From contig DASWMK010000274.1 in the NCBI GenBank assembly GCA_036399815.1, forward strand, positions 1-42,270: a stretch of DNA of 42,270 nucleotides, written 5' to 3'. How positions within the stretch are numbered: position 1 is the stretch's first letter; every line of letters begins with the position of its first letter. Made by a program: the position numbers and the translations under genes. Source of the stretch: Acidimicrobiales bacterium. GTDB taxonomy: Bacteria; Actinomycetota; Acidimicrobiia; Acidimicrobiales; DASWMK01. Below the pieces are notes generated by a model. The model saw nothing but the letters and a program-made list of their open reading frames with translations. It ran no database searches and was not told the origin of the DNA. This document shows positions 32,554 to 42,269 of the stretch, one piece after another.

Positions 32554-33845
32554 GACGCCGGCTCCGCCGCCCGCCGGGCCACGACCTGCTCCCGGCCGGG
32601 GCCGACCCCGACGAGGCGGACCGGCACGCCGGCCAGGTCCTCCACGGCGGCGAGGTAGTCGTGGGCCGGGCCGGGCAGGTGGTGGGGCTCGGTGGCCCCG
32701 CTGGTGTCGGCGTCCCAGCCGGGCAGCTCCTCGTACACGGGCCGGGCCCGGTGGAGCACGGACTGGTGGTCGGGCAGGCGCTCGACCCGCTCGCCGTCCA
32801 CGTCGTAGGCCACGCACACCTTGACGACGGGCAGCCCGTCGAGCACGTCGAGCTTCGACACGGCCAGCTCGGAGAGCGAGTTGACCCTGGTGGCGTGGCG
32901 GGCCATCACGCCGTCGAACCACCCCGCCCGCCGGCGCCGACCCGTGTTGGTGCCGTACTCGTGGCCCCGGTCGACGATGCGCTCGCCGACCTCGTCGAAC
33001 AGCTCGGTCGGGAACGGCCCCGACCCCACCCTCGTCACGTAGGCCTTGGCCACCCCGACGACGCGGTCGACGTGGCGGGGGCCGACGCCGGCGCCGGTGC
33101 AGGCGCCGCCGGCCACCGGGTTCGACGAGGTGACGTACGGATAGGTGCCCTGGTCGAGGTCGAGGAACGTGGCCTGGGCGCCCTCGAAGAGGACCGAGCG
33201 GCCGGCCTCCAGGGCCTCGTGCACGAGGTTCACGGTGTCGGCCACGTAAGGGCGCAGGCGGGGGGCGAGCTCGTCCAGGTAGGCGGCCGCCATCTCCTCG
33301 CCGTCGAGCGGGAGCTGGTTGTACACCTTGGCGAGGAGCGGGTTCTTCTCCTTCAGCACCACGTCCAGCTTCTGGCGGAAGATCTTCGCGTCGAACAGGT
33401 CCTGCACCCGCAGGCCGACCCTGGCCGCCTTGTCGGCGTAGGCCGGGCCGATGCCCCGCCTGGTCGTGCCGAGCTTGTTCCTGCCCAGCCACCGCTCGCT
33501 CACCCGGTCGATGGCCTGGTGGTACGGGAGGATCAGGTGGGCGTTGCTGCTGACCCTGAGCCGCGAGCAGTCGACCCCCCGCCCCTCGAGCAGGTCGATC
33601 TCGTCGAGGAGGACGCGCGGGTCGACGACGACGCCGTTGCCGATCACCGGCGTGATGTGCGGGTAGAGCACGCCGCTCGGCACGAGCTGGAGGGCGAAGG
33701 ACTCGCCGCCGACCACGAGGGTGTGGCCGGCGTTGTGGCCACCCTGGTAGCGGACGACCACGTCCATCTCCTTGGCGAAGAGGTCGGTGAACCTCCCCTT
33801 GCCCTCGTCGCCCCACTGAGTGCCGACGACCACCGTCGCGGGCAC
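32550..33845 (-). CDS. purA: Adenylosuccinate synthetase
   Basis: The 431-residue enzyme joins IMP and aspartate using GTP, the first step to AMP. It begins [20 protein letters not shown], with the GDEGKG phosphate loop and the catalytic Asp. It contains [35 protein letters not shown] and [18 protein letters not shown]. The GTG start has a strong GGAAGGAGG ribosome site. A TACAGT hexamer on the minus strand at 33882-33887 could be the -10 element of a leader of about 30 bases. It heads the purA-purD-purE transcript. Confidence 0.96.
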   Translation of the reverse strand: MPATVVVGTQWGDEGKGRFTDLFAKEMDVVVRYQGGHNAGHTLVVGGESFALQLVPSGVLYPHITPVIGNGVVVDPRVLLDEIDLLEGRGVDCSRLRVSSNAHLILPYHQAIDRVSERWLGRNKLGTTRRGIGPAYADKAARVGLRVQDLFDAKIFRQKLDVVLKEKNPLLAKVYNQLPLDGEEMAAAYLDELAPRLRPYVADTVNLVHEALEAGRSVLFEGAQATFLDLDQGTYPYVTSSNPVAGGACTGAGVGPRHVDRVVGVAKAYVTRVGSGPFPTELFDEVGERIVDRGHEYGTNTGRRRRAGWFDGVMARHATRVNSLSELAVSKLDVLDGLPVVKVCVAYDVDGERVERLPDHQSVLHRARPVYEELPGWDADTSGATEPHHLPGPAHDYLAAVEDLAGVPVRLVGVGPGREQVVARRAAEPAS

Positions 33846-33907
33846 GCGCGCCCTCCTTCCCGACTGCGGCCGGTCTCGGCCACTGTAGCGACGGGTACGC
33901 AGGGGGC

Positions 33908-34051
33908 ATGCCCGAGCGGTTCACCCCCGAGGAGCACCGGTCCTACAGCGCCGCGCCCGCCGACTCGGGGCTCGTCCCCGACGAGGACGAGGCCCCCGAG
34001 CCGGCCGAGGGCGTGGTCGACGACGACGAGGACGGCCCGCCCCCCTCCTGA
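33908..34051 (+). CDS. Very acidic 47-residue protein
   Basis: A short gene with a G-rich ribosome site (AGGGGGC) directly before ATG. The product begins [20 protein letters not shown] and then carries a strongly acidic Asp/Glu/Pro tail ([24 protein letters not shown]) with no predicted structure. It is divergent from purA and lies 83 bases before the next plus-strand gene, so it could be the first gene of the tail-collar set or a solitary gene. The composition looks selected rather than shadow-like, but I know no family. Confidence 0.5.
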   Translation: MPERFTPEEHRSYSAAPADSGLVPDEDEAPEPAEGVVDDDEDGPPPS

Positions 34052-34134
34052 CCGCGCCGGTCGCCGCGCGCCGTGGGGGCACGACCACGGGCGCGCTCGC
34101 TAAGGTCGGCGGCGGCCGGACCCAGGAGGCGACC

Positions 34135-34728
34135 ATGAGCGACACCGCGGGACCGGCCGAGCGGCCGACCCTGCTCGACGTCGAGGTGGACTTCGACACG
34201 ATCGTCGCCAACGGGGCGCTCGAGCTGTACGACGAGGAGCAGGTCCGGGCGTGGTTCTCGGGGAAGCGGGCGCTGACCGTGCGCGAGGTGCTCGAGGTCC
34301 GCACCCACCCCGGCCGGCTGTTCTGGGCGATCATGCGCGAGCGGGTGGCGCCGGCCACCGTGCTGCGGCGCATGGCGATCGTCATGGCCAGGGAGTTCCT
34401 CACCCGGATGGTGGCCGACGGCGTGTACGTCGACTTCCGCTCCTCGCGGGCCCTCGACACGGCGAAGGCCTACGTCGACGGCGAGGTCAGCCTCGGTGCC
34501 ATGCGCGTCGCCGCCGTCAAGGCGGCGCAGGCGGCCGTCGACGTCGCCGAGCTCGACGAGCCGAAGGTGGCGGCCGCCGCCCTCGTCGTCGACCAGGCGC
34601 TCCTGCCCGACGCCGAGGAGGCCGTCTCGCAGGTCTTCTACACGTTCGTCGCCTGGTTCGGCCGCCGGGCCGACCTCCACTGGCTGGTCGACCAGGCCCG
34701 CTCGGTCTTCGGCGCCACCGCCGCCTGA
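34135..34728 (+). CDS. Unrecognised 197-residue helical protein preceding the tail-collar gene
   Basis: The ATG has a good CAGGAGG site. The protein is mostly helical and charged: DFDTIVANGALELYDEEQVR, then RALTVREVLEVRTHPGRLFW, a basic IMRERVAPATVLRRMAIVMA segment, and an Ala-rich helix. It ends in YTFVAWFGRRADLHWLVDQA. There is no signal peptide and no membrane helix. It ends 22 bases before the tail-collar gene, so the two are likely co-transcribed. It could be a scaffold, chaperone or regulatory partner of the structural protein; no family is recognised. Confidence 0.75.
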   Translation: MSDTAGPAERPTLLDVEVDFDTIVANGALELYDEEQVRAWFSGKRALTVREVLEVRTHPGRLFWAIMRERVAPATVLRRMAIVMAREFLTRMVADGVYVDFRSSRALDTAKAYVDGEVSLGAMRVAAVKAAQAAVDVAELDEPKVAAAALVVDQALLPDAEEAVSQVFYTFVAWFGRRADLHWLVDQARSVFGATAA

Positions 34729-34750
34729 CGCAGCGCCCGAGGAGGAGAGG

Positions 34751-36331
34751 ATGGCAACGGCAACGCCCGAGACGGCGGTCGACGCGGCCCTGCCCGTGGG
34801 CAGCGTCGTGGCCTACGCCGGCCGCGTGCCCGGCGCCCTGGCCGACGAGGGCTGGCTGCTCTGCGACGGCAGCGTGCGGGACCGCGACGAGCTCCCCGAG
34901 CTGTTCACCGCGATCTACTTCAACTTCGGGCAGGTGACCGACCGCCGGTTCAACCTGCCGGACCTGCGGGGCCTGTTCGTCCGCTGCACCTGCCCCGACC
35001 CGGTGGTGCGGGCCCAGCGCGACCCGGACTGGGAGCGGCGGAGCGCGCTGAACCCGGCCGGGAACACGCGCGAGAAGGTCGGCTCGTACGAGGACTACGG
35101 CACGGCCAAGCCGCGCGTGCCGTTCCAGTCGAAGGTCGAGCACCTCGACATCCGCAACTGGCACGACGACGCCGGCTGCGCGTCCCGGCCCGGCAAGCAC
35201 AACGACGACGCACGCGAGGTCGCGGCGTCGGGCGGGGGCGACCTCGAGACCCGGCCGGTGAACAAGTACGTCCACTTCCTGATCAAGGCGGCCTCGACCA
35301 CGCGGGCCGGCGGGCCCGTCGTCCTCCCGGCCGGCGCCGTCCTCCCCTACGCCGGGCCGGCCACCGACCTCCCCCGCTGGCTCCGCTGCGACGGCCGGGC
35401 GCTGTCGAGGGTGGGCCAGTACGCGGCGCTGTTCCAGGCCGTCCAGTACGCCCACGGCAGCGAGGGGGACGACCGCTTCGTGCTCCCCGACTACCGGGGC
35501 TGGTTCCTGCGGGGCGTGAGCGGCGACACCAACCGGCACCCCGACCCCGACCGGGGCTCGCGGACGGCGCCGCACGCCGGCGGCAACACCGGCAACGACG
35601 TCGGGTCGGCCCAGCCGTGGTCGACGGCGCTGCCCCTGAACCCGTTCTACGCCACCTTCCGCCACCTCCCGACGAGCGACGCGTCGAAGCTCGTGGGCGG
35701 CAACCTGTGGAACCTCCTCCAGGTCAACGGCGGGAGCAGGGGCGTCTCGCTGACCAACGGCGGCGGCGGCGACGCCGAGTCCCGCCCGGAGAACCTGAGC
35801 GTGGACTTCTACGTCTGCGCCGAGCCCATGGCCGGGGCCGACGCCACCGCCGACGTCCCGATCGGGGCCGTCGCCACGATCGGCCTCGACCTCCCCGAGA
35901 ACCCGTACTGGCTGCCCTGCGACGGCCGGATGGTGGCGACCGCCGATCACCCGGAGCTGTCGAAGGCGCTCGGCGCCACGTACGGGACCTCGGAGGGGAG
36001 GTTCGGCCTCCCCGACTACCGGGCCCGGTTCCTGCGGGGCTCGAGCGACACGACCGGCATCGACCCCGACGCCGACCGCCGGATCCCGGCCGGGACCGGC
36101 GCGGCGAGCGGCGTCGGCAGCGTCCAGGCCTACGCCACCGGCCGGCCGGGCAAGGAGTTCACGACGTCGGTGCCCAACCTCCCGGCCAGCACGATCGGCG
36201 CCCACGGCGCGACGAACAGCGGGAACGCCGGCGACAACGGCACGTTGACCTTCGACCCGTGGTCCAAGGGCGGCGACGGCGACACCCGGCCGAACAACGT
36301 CTACCTGAACTTCTACATCCGGGCCCGCTGA
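34751..36331 (+). CDS. Protein of three tandem phage-tail-collar domains
   Basis: The 526-residue protein contains three copies of a tail-collar/MdpB-like module, starting near residues 14, 190 and 369. Each has a PxGxVxxYAG-type strand, a W-L-x-C-D-G turn (WLLCDGSVRDRDE, WLRCDGRALSR, WLPCDGRMVAT) and an LPD-x-R-x-x-F-x-R segment (NLPDLRGLFVRC, LPDYRGWFLRG, LPDYRARFLRG). A Gly/Asn/Thr-rich C-terminal part with a final N-x-Y-hydrophobic strand follows in each. Such domains form trimeric tips and collars on phage tails and related secreted particles. Three in one chain suggests a pseudo-trimer. GAGGAG precedes the ATG. There is no signal peptide. Confidence 0.85.
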   Translation: MATATPETAVDAALPVGSVVAYAGRVPGALADEGWLLCDGSVRDRDELPELFTAIYFNFGQVTDRRFNLPDLRGLFVRCTCPDPVVRAQRDPDWERRSALNPAGNTREKVGSYEDYGTAKPRVPFQSKVEHLDIRNWHDDAGCASRPGKHNDDAREVAASGGGDLETRPVNKYVHFLIKAASTTRAGGPVVLPAGAVLPYAGPATDLPRWLRCDGRALSRVGQYAALFQAVQYAHGSEGDDRFVLPDYRGWFLRGVSGDTNRHPDPDRGSRTAPHAGGNTGNDVGSAQPWSTALPLNPFYATFRHLPTSDASKLVGGNLWNLLQVNGGSRGVSLTNGGGGDAESRPENLSVDFYVCAEPMAGADATADVPIGAVATIGLDLPENPYWLPCDGRMVATADHPELSKALGATYGTSEGRFGLPDYRARFLRGSSDTTGIDPDADRRIPAGTGAASGVGSVQAYATGRPGKEFTTSVPNLPASTIGAHGATNSGNAGDNGTLTFDPWSKGGDGDTRPNNVYLNFYIRAR

Positions 36332-36335
36332 GGGG

Positions 36336-37985
36336 TCAGGCCACGTCCCAGGCGAGGCCGACCCCGCCCGCCCCGCCGCTGACGTACACGTCGCCGTCCC
36401 AGAGGGAGCGCTGGGGCACGCGCCCGCCGAGCGGGACGGCCAGCCGCCCGACCAGCGAGCCCATCGGCAGCCGGGTCGACGCGTCCCGCACCTCGCCCCG
36501 CAGCGACGAGCCCTCGGCCTGCCAGGTGACCTCGACGACCGAGCGGGGCGTGTTGACCCCGCTGCCCGACCGCAGCCGGAAGGCGCGCAGCTGGGCCGCG
36601 CCCTGCACGGCGGGGCCGGCGAAGAGCAGGTTGGCCGTCGCCGTCGTGCCGCCGCCGGTGGCCACCATCCGCACGTAGGTCACGCCGGTCGCCCCGATGG
36701 CCACCGGCGTCGTGCCCGTCGGGTCCACGGGGCGGGGCGACGGCGTGCCCCCCTGCCCCCACACGGCGAGCGTGGCCGTGCCGCAGGCGACCTGCCAGGT
36801 CAGGGCGACCTCGCCGGGGCGGGCGGGGTCGGCCGTGAAGCCGAGCTCGACGACGGCGGCCCCGACGGCGACGGTGACCTCCCGCCGCTGCGGCTTCGAC
36901 CCGAGGGCCACGAGCGTGTACGTCGTGCTGACCGCCGGCTCGACGGGCCGGCTCCCGCTCCTGTCGACCGACTGCCCCGCCGGCGGCTCCAGGAGGCAGG
37001 CGCTGGCCCACGTCGTGCGCCACTGGATGGTCGCCGGCCGGCCGGGGTCGACCACCTGGGGGACGGCGGCCAGCTCGTCGACCACCACCGGCATGACCTC
37101 GATCCACCGGGGCTGGGACACCTTGCGGCCGTAGCCGCTGGCCTCCAGCGTGTACCAGCCGGTGTCGTGGATCGGGAAGGCCCGCGAGCCCTCGCCGGGG
37201 TCGACGGCCTGGTGGAACGGCTCGATCGTGACGGCGTCCGCACCCTTCACGAGCCACCGCATCGTCACGTCGGCGTCCTGGGCCACCTGGGTGGGCGACA
37301 CCTGGAAGTCGAGGATGCGGACGGTCGCCACCGTCACCGTGATCTGCTGCTGGATGAACGTGCCGCCGCCCTCGGCGGTGATCACGAAATGGGTGGTCTC
37401 GAGCGGCTTCAGCGGGAGGGTGCCGTTGACGTCGACCGGGCTCGTCACGTCGCCGGTGCGCAGGGTGCAGGACGTGGCGCCGGTGGTCGTCCAGGAAAGG
37501 ACGATCGTGCCGCCAGGGGCGACCTCCACGGGGATGGCCGTGAGGCTGGTGAAGGCCAGGCCGGGGACGCGCTTGTTGACCCCGAGGTCCCGCGTCCGCA
37601 GCTGGTCGGTCAGCTCCGACACGCCGATGACCGCGCCGCCCGGCGTGCCGTTGACGGCGACGTCCTCCAGGACGAAGCCGATGCTGCCGCCCGCCGGGAT
37701 GCCGCTCACCGGGTAGGTGGGGATGGCGAGGAAGGTGCCGTTGCCCTGGTCCCGCACCGACCACGGCGACTCGTCGGTGGCCCGGCACCGCAGGCCGAGG
37801 CGGGCGACGAGGTCGCGCTCGGCCGTCCCGGCGGTGACCGTGAACATCAGCATCGAGCACGGCACGTCGCGCTCGGTCCGGTTGGTGACCGTCACCTGGA
37901 GGATGACCGTCACCTCGGACCCTGGCCGGCTGTAGGGCACCTGGTCGGGGGTGACGTGGTACTCGAACACGGTCGGGTCGGCCAT
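36336..37985 (-). CDS. Multi-domain Ig-like repeat protein
   Basis: The 549-residue beta-rich protein starts at an ATG with an AGAGGAG site. Residues 1-140 form a domain (EVTVILQVTVTNRTERDVPC, then a PWSVRDQGNGTF turn) that is also found at the C-terminus of the 1381-residue neighbour. About five Ig-like repeats of 75-85 residues follow, each with a strand carrying a Trp: IVLSWTTTGA, VTMRWLVKGA, ATIQWRTTWA, VALTWQVACG and VEVTWQAEGS. No signal peptide or sortase motif is seen. This could be a tail-spike, surface or secreted scaffold protein. It converges with the tail-collar gene, their stops only 4 bases apart. Function unknown. Confidence 0.8.
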   Translation of the reverse strand: MADPTVFEYHVTPDQVPYSRPGSEVTVILQVTVTNRTERDVPCSMLMFTVTAGTAERDLVARLGLRCRATDESPWSVRDQGNGTFLAIPTYPVSGIPAGGSIGFVLEDVAVNGTPGGAVIGVSELTDQLRTRDLGVNKRVPGLAFTSLTAIPVEVAPGGTIVLSWTTTGATSCTLRTGDVTSPVDVNGTLPLKPLETTHFVITAEGGGTFIQQQITVTVATVRILDFQVSPTQVAQDADVTMRWLVKGADAVTIEPFHQAVDPGEGSRAFPIHDTGWYTLEASGYGRKVSQPRWIEVMPVVVDELAAVPQVVDPGRPATIQWRTTWASACLLEPPAGQSVDRSGSRPVEPAVSTTYTLVALGSKPQRREVTVAVGAAVVELGFTADPARPGEVALTWQVACGTATLAVWGQGGTPSPRPVDPTGTTPVAIGATGVTYVRMVATGGGTTATANLLFAGPAVQGAAQLRAFRLRSGSGVNTPRSVVEVTWQAEGSSLRGEVRDASTRLPMGSLVGRLAVPLGGRVPQRSLWDGDVYVSGGAGGVGLAWDVA

Positions 37986-37999
37986 CGGGCTCCTCTGCG

Positions 38000-40900
38000 T
38001 CAGGGCTGCCGGGGCTGGAGGGCGGGGACCTTGGCGACGGCGAGGACGCCGGTCCTCGTCGCGTCGGTCGTCTCGGTCACCCGGATCTCGGCCACCCCGG
38101 GCTCGGGCACGACCCGGACGCCGGCGAGGAGCAGCGACACCGTCGCCCCGGCGGGGACGGTGCCGGCCGGCACGGCGGTGACCGTGCCGCGCCCGTCGGA
38201 GGCGACCGTCCACGGGGCGCCGCCGGCGACCGACGCCACGACGAGCGCCGGGTCGGCGGTCAGGGCGGCCGGCGAGGCGCCGACGGGCAGGGCCAGCTGC
38301 ACGGCCGAGCAGGCGACCGGCCCGCCGGAGCCGTTGTACACGGTGACCTGGAGGATCGCCGTGCTCGGGTCGTCGCGGTCCACGGTGCAGGGGACCGAGG
38401 CGGGGACCACGCCGTACGTGAGCACCGTCGGCGGGCCGCCGAGGACCAGCTGGAGCCAGCCCTCCCTGGCGACCGGCGGGGCATCGAGCAGGTGGGCGGT
38501 GGCGTCGGCCGCGCGCACGACGGTCTCGACGGCCGGCGCCTCGGTGCCGTGGTACTCCAGCCAGGACCACGTCCCCTCCCGGAGCCCGGGCAGGGGCATC
38601 ACCGCGCCGGTGGCGTCGCCGAGGACCGGACCGGTCCGGAACGTGACGGCGATGCGGCGGACGGCGGGCGCCACGAAGCCGACCGGCAGCGAGGCCTCGA
38701 CGACGGGGAGCAGGCCGGTGACGGCGTGGACCGAGCCGCGGGGGTCGAGGAGCAGGGTGAGAAGCGCCGTGCGGCCGGGCCGGAAGGGCAGCTCGGGCCG
38801 GGTGTCGCGGACGTAGGGCCGGTCGCCGCCGCCGGCCGCGTGGACCGATTCGATCCCGTCGTAGCGGTCGTCGAGCCAGAACCCGACGAGCCCGTCGTCG
38901 AGCAGCTCGGTGCTGCCGAGCTGGACCCGGAAGCGCACGTCCTCGAACCCGCCGGTGGCGTGGCGGCCCGACTCGGCCCAGGCCTGGCTGGCGGCCGGCG
39001 CCCCGCGGAGCTCGAGGCGCAGCCCGGCCCGCACGACGGCCAGCGGCCGGCCGACCAGCACGGCCAGCTCCTCGTCGGCCGCCGGCCCGCCGGGGTCGAA
39101 GCCCCAGGACACCTCGTCGACGAGCGCGAGGAGGTCGGCGAGGGCGGCGCGCGGGTCGGGGTGGTCGAGGATCCCCCGGACGACGGCCCGCAGGTGGTCG
39201 TTGCCGATGTCGACCGGCGGCCGGCCGCCGTGGGGCGGCGGCGAGGTGGCCGGCGGCGGCAGCCAGAGGGCGCCGTCGACGGCCAGCAGCAGCTCGCCGA
39301 GCGGCTCGCCCGCCGCGTCGTACACGAGGAGGCTGCGGTCCAGGTGGTCGAGCACGAGCCACCCGCACACGGGGTCGGTGCCCGCGTCGACGCCCAGCTC
39401 CATGGCGTCGTCGGCCGCGTCGAGCAGGGGCAGGACGGCCCGGGCCGGCTGGGTCAGGCGGGGCTTGAGCTCGACCAGCCGGGCGCTGCCGGCCGTCACG
39501 AGGTCGGGCGAGCGGACCGGCTGGAAGTTCGACGGCTGCACGCCCATGGCGCCGAGCACGTCGAAGACCTGGCCGAAGTCGTCCACCACCCACAGCCGCT
39601 GGACCGAGAGGTGGCCGGCCCTGACCGGCTGGAACTGGCGGGCGGGGGCGCCGGGCACGGGGATCGAGTCGGGCACGAGCGACGGGGCGCCGGCCGGCCG
39701 GAGGTAGGGGACGAGCGAGCCGTCCCACGGGAGGCGGGCGGTCTGGGGCGTCCGCTGGAGGAGGGCCAGCCCGAGGCCGCTCAGGGCCTGGGCGAGGAGG
39801 TCGGCCCGCTCGACGTACTCGAGCGCGTCCTGGAGGGCCCACAGCTGCTCCTGGGTCGCCGGGTCGGGGGCGTACTGCTCGATCACCTGGGCCAGCCGGG
39901 CGGCCAGCACGTCGGTGGCCTGGGGGGTGAGGAACGTGCGCCCCTCGAGCGGCACCGGGTCGGTCTCGGGCGGCGGCTCGGCCCCGGTCCACCGGTAGGT
40001 GAGGTCGTCGGCGCCCCGGTCGGCGCGGTCGGCGGGCGGCGCCCAGTCCCGCAGGCGGCCGTCGGCCCGCTCGGCGGCGGGGACGTACTGGAGGGCCCAG
40101 TCGAGGTAGAGCGGCGCCCACGGCGGCGACCACACCTGGAGCCCGACCTTCGACGGGAGGGCGCCGAGCCCGTACTGGGTGAGCAGGCCGCCGGCGTCGG
40201 CCAGGGCCTGCGGGTCGAGCGCCGGCGACAGGGCCGGCGTCCACACGACGGCCTGCTCGCGCCGGATGGCGCCGAGCAGCGGCCACGGGTCGGCCGGGTC
40301 GGCGGCGACGGCGATGGCGGGGGCGTTCGTCGTGTCGAGGAAGAACGCCTCCACGAACAGGTCGGCGAGCTCGGCCGGCGGCGACACCGGGGCGACCGGC
40401 GGCACCGGCACCTCGGCGCCGGTCACCCGGTACGACCGGTCGCCCTGCACGACCTCGATGCCGGCGACGGCCTGGCCGGTGAACCGGCAGGGCAGGACCA
40501 TCCCCTCGGCGAACGCGTGGTCCTCGCCGTGCTTGAAGGCCCGGTGGGCGCCGGTCACGAGCAGCACGGGCTCGTTGGGCTGCGAGAACGACGGCGCGGC
40601 GAGCGCCTCGAGCCGCAGGTCGCCGAGGACGGCGGCGAGGGCGACGACGGCGCCGTCGCGCTGGCGCAGCAGCCAGCGGTACTCGCCCACCAGGGCCAGG
40701 GTCGCCGCCTGGGCCGCCGCCCTGGCGTCGGCCACGAGCTGGCGCCAGCTCGGGTCCTGGGGCACGGCGAAGGGCAGGCGCTGCTGCTTCCACCAGAGGG
40801 CGTAGGCCTCCCACTGGGCCGAGGCGAGCTCGTCGGCGCAGCGGTCGAGGGCGCGCTGGAGCACGCCGAGGGTCGTGAGGAGGGCGGCCTGGTCCTCGTC

Positions 40901-42145
40901 GAGCGGCGGCGGCGCCTGCCGGCCCTGCGGGTCGCCCTGGTCCTCGGGGGCGACGACGGTCCACGACGTCCCGCCCGGCGCCGAGGCGAACCAGCCCCGC
41001 TGCGACGCCACGTCCAGCCGGGCCCGGCCGTCGGGCAGGTCGAGCACGGGCAGCAGGCCGGCGGCGAAGGCCTCGATCACCTCGACCAGCTCGGCCGGCG
41101 GGTGGGGGGCGATCTCGTCGGCGAGGTCGACGGCCATCAGCGTGGCCAGGCCGTCCATGGCGCTGTTGCCGATGGCGACCTTCGGCCGCACGTAGCCGGC
41201 GTGGTCGGGGTTGGCGGTCGGGACCCCGGTCAGGTGCGGGCCGTCGACGCCCAGCCAGGTCACGCCGGTGACGACGCCGTGGCACACCGTCCTCGCCGGG
41301 AACCTGGTCCGGGGCACGGCCGGGTCGACGACGACGCCGTGGTCGCGGGCCCAGGCGGCGGCCGCCTCGGCGGCCCGCTCCAGGTCGGCCTCGTCGGTGC
41401 CCGGCCACCAGCGCCGCTCGCCGACCACGGCCCGCCACTCCGCCTCGGTCCGCCACCCGTCGGGGCCGTAGGCGGCGGTGCCGAGGAGCGGGTCGACCGC
41501 CGGTGCCGCGTACCACCCGTGGACGGCGTAGGACACCGGGCCCTGGAGCACGTCCTCCATCTCGTCGCCCAGGGAGAGCACGTTGCGAACGTTCGGGGCG
41601 AACGCCGCGTAGGTCGCGTCGCCGGGGCCGACGGCCGTGAGCGGGGGGACGAGGGCGCGGGCGGCGACGGCCGCCTCGCCCGGCCAGTCCTCCACCCGCC
41701 AGGCCCGGCCGAGCGACGTCGGCCCGGTCCCCCGGGGATCGGGGAACGGGCTGCCCGCCGGGTCCCCGACGTAGTCGCTGGCGAGGATCCACGACCGGAA
41801 CGCCCACCGCCCCGGGTCGGCCGCGTCGGGCGCCTTCCTCGTGACGTACCAGCGGTTGGGCACGTCGGGATAGACGACCCGGCCGTCCCGGCCCTCCGCG
41901 CCGTGGGTCAGGCCGTCGGGCAGCGCCCAGTGGAGGACGACGCCGGTGAACGGCTGGCTGCGGGCGTTCACCGGGAACCGCCGGTAGAACGGCGGGGCGT
42001 CGGTGCTGCCGTACATCGGCAGGAACCCGTACTCGGGCGGCACCCAGGCGAACAGGGCGTTGGCCGACCGCCGGGTGAGCACGAGCGCCTCGACCACCAT
42101 CGGCACGAGCAGCGCGGGCGCCGCCGGCCCGCCGCTAGCGGCCAC
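38000..42145 (-). CDS. Very large unrecognised protein (1381 residues)
   Basis: One unbroken reading frame with normal codon bias. The N-terminal part contains ALFAWVPPEYGFLPMYGSTD and GVVLHWALPDGLTHG. The middle is a long helical region with Trp-rich WEAYALWWKQQRLPF, and later parts are mixed alpha/beta. The last 125 residues (STAILQVTVYNGSGGPVACS, GGAPWTVASDGRGTV) are homologous to the N-terminal domain of the 549-residue protein downstream. No signal peptide, membrane helix or enzyme motif is recognised. The GTG at 42145 overlaps the upstream stop by 11 bases; the ATG for Met16 is an alternative. It is likely a structural protein of a particle or surface apparatus; this is inferred from neighbours. 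Confidence 0.8.
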   Translation of the reverse strand: MAASGGPAAPALLVPMVVEALVLTRRSANALFAWVPPEYGFLPMYGSTDAPPFYRRFPVNARSQPFTGVVLHWALPDGLTHGAEGRDGRVVYPDVPNRWYVTRKAPDAADPGRWAFRSWILASDYVGDPAGSPFPDPRGTGPTSLGRAWRVEDWPGEAAVAARALVPPLTAVGPGDATYAAFAPNVRNVLSLGDEMEDVLQGPVSYAVHGWYAAPAVDPLLGTAAYGPDGWRTEAEWRAVVGERRWWPGTDEADLERAAEAAAAWARDHGVVVDPAVPRTRFPARTVCHGVVTGVTWLGVDGPHLTGVPTANPDHAGYVRPKVAIGNSAMDGLATLMAVDLADEIAPHPPAELVEVIEAFAAGLLPVLDLPDGRARLDVASQRGWFASAPGGTSWTVVAPEDQGDPQGRQAPPPLDEDQAALLTTLGVLQRALDRCADELASAQWEAYALWWKQQRLPFAVPQDPSWRQLVADARAAAQAATLALVGEYRWLLRQRDGAVVALAAVLGDLRLEALAAPSFSQPNEPVLLVTGAHRAFKHGEDHAFAEGMVLPCRFTGQAVAGIEVVQGDRSYRVTGAEVPVPPVAPVSPPAELADLFVEAFFLDTTNAPAIAVAADPADPWPLLGAIRREQAVVWTPALSPALDPQALADAGGLLTQYGLGALPSKVGLQVWSPPWAPLYLDWALQYVPAAERADGRLRDWAPPADRADRGADDLTYRWTGAEPPPETDPVPLEGRTFLTPQATDVLAARLAQVIEQYAPDPATQEQLWALQDALEYVERADLLAQALSGLGLALLQRTPQTARLPWDGSLVPYLRPAGAPSLVPDSIPVPGAPARQFQPVRAGHLSVQRLWVVDDFGQVFDVLGAMGVQPSNFQPVRSPDLVTAGSARLVELKPRLTQPARAVLPLLDAADDAMELGVDAGTDPVCGWLVLDHLDRSLLVYDAAGEPLGELLLAVDGALWLPPPATSPPPHGGRPPVDIGNDHLRAVVRGILDHPDPRAALADLLALVDEVSWGFDPGGPAADEELAVLVGRPLAVVRAGLRLELRGAPAASQAWAESGRHATGGFEDVRFRVQLGSTELLDDGLVGFWLDDRYDGIESVHAAGGGDRPYVRDTRPELPFRPGRTALLTLLLDPRGSVHAVTGLLPVVEASLPVGFVAPAVRRIAVTFRTGPVLGDATGAVMPLPGLREGTWSWLEYHGTEAPAVETVVRAADATAHLLDAPPVAREGWLQLVLGGPPTVLTYGVVPASVPCTVDRDDPSTAILQVTVYNGSGGPVACSAVQLALPVGASPAALTADPALVVASVAGGAPWTVASDGRGTVTAVPAGTVPAGATVSLLLAGVRVVPEPGVAEIRVTETTDATRTGVLAVAKVPALQPRQP

Positions 42146-42269
42146 GGCGCAGCGCTTCGAGCAGCTCCGGGGCGGACCGGGGCGGCGGCGCCGGGGGGCC
42201 GGGCGGCTCGGCCGGCGCGGCCGTCGGCGACGCCACCGTCGGGACGAACGCCTGCCGCTCGGCGGCCGC
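42135..42269 (-). CDS. C-terminal end of a Pro/Ala-rich protein (partial)
   Basis: The frame is open from the window edge and ends at a TAG at 42135-42137, overlapping the start of the 1381-residue gene by 11 bases. The 44 visible residues read AAAERQAFVPTVASP, a Pro/Ala linker, and a helix SAPELLEALRRGR. The overlap and the plausible C-terminal helix support a real gene in the same operon. Too little is visible to name it. Confidence 0.5.
   Translation of the reverse strand, partial: AAAERQAFVPTVASPTAAPAEPPGPPAPPPRSAPELLEALRRGR

Noticed and set aside
37986-41807. Extension of the 549-residue gene frame into an 1823-residue protein
   Set aside because: The extra residues are Arg/Ala/Pro-rich shadow of the 1381-residue gene on the same strand; the ATG at 37985 has a good ribosome site.
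34751-42145. Intact prophage
   Set aside because: No integrase, terminase, portal, capsid, tube or lysis gene is seen, and codon bias matches the chromosome.
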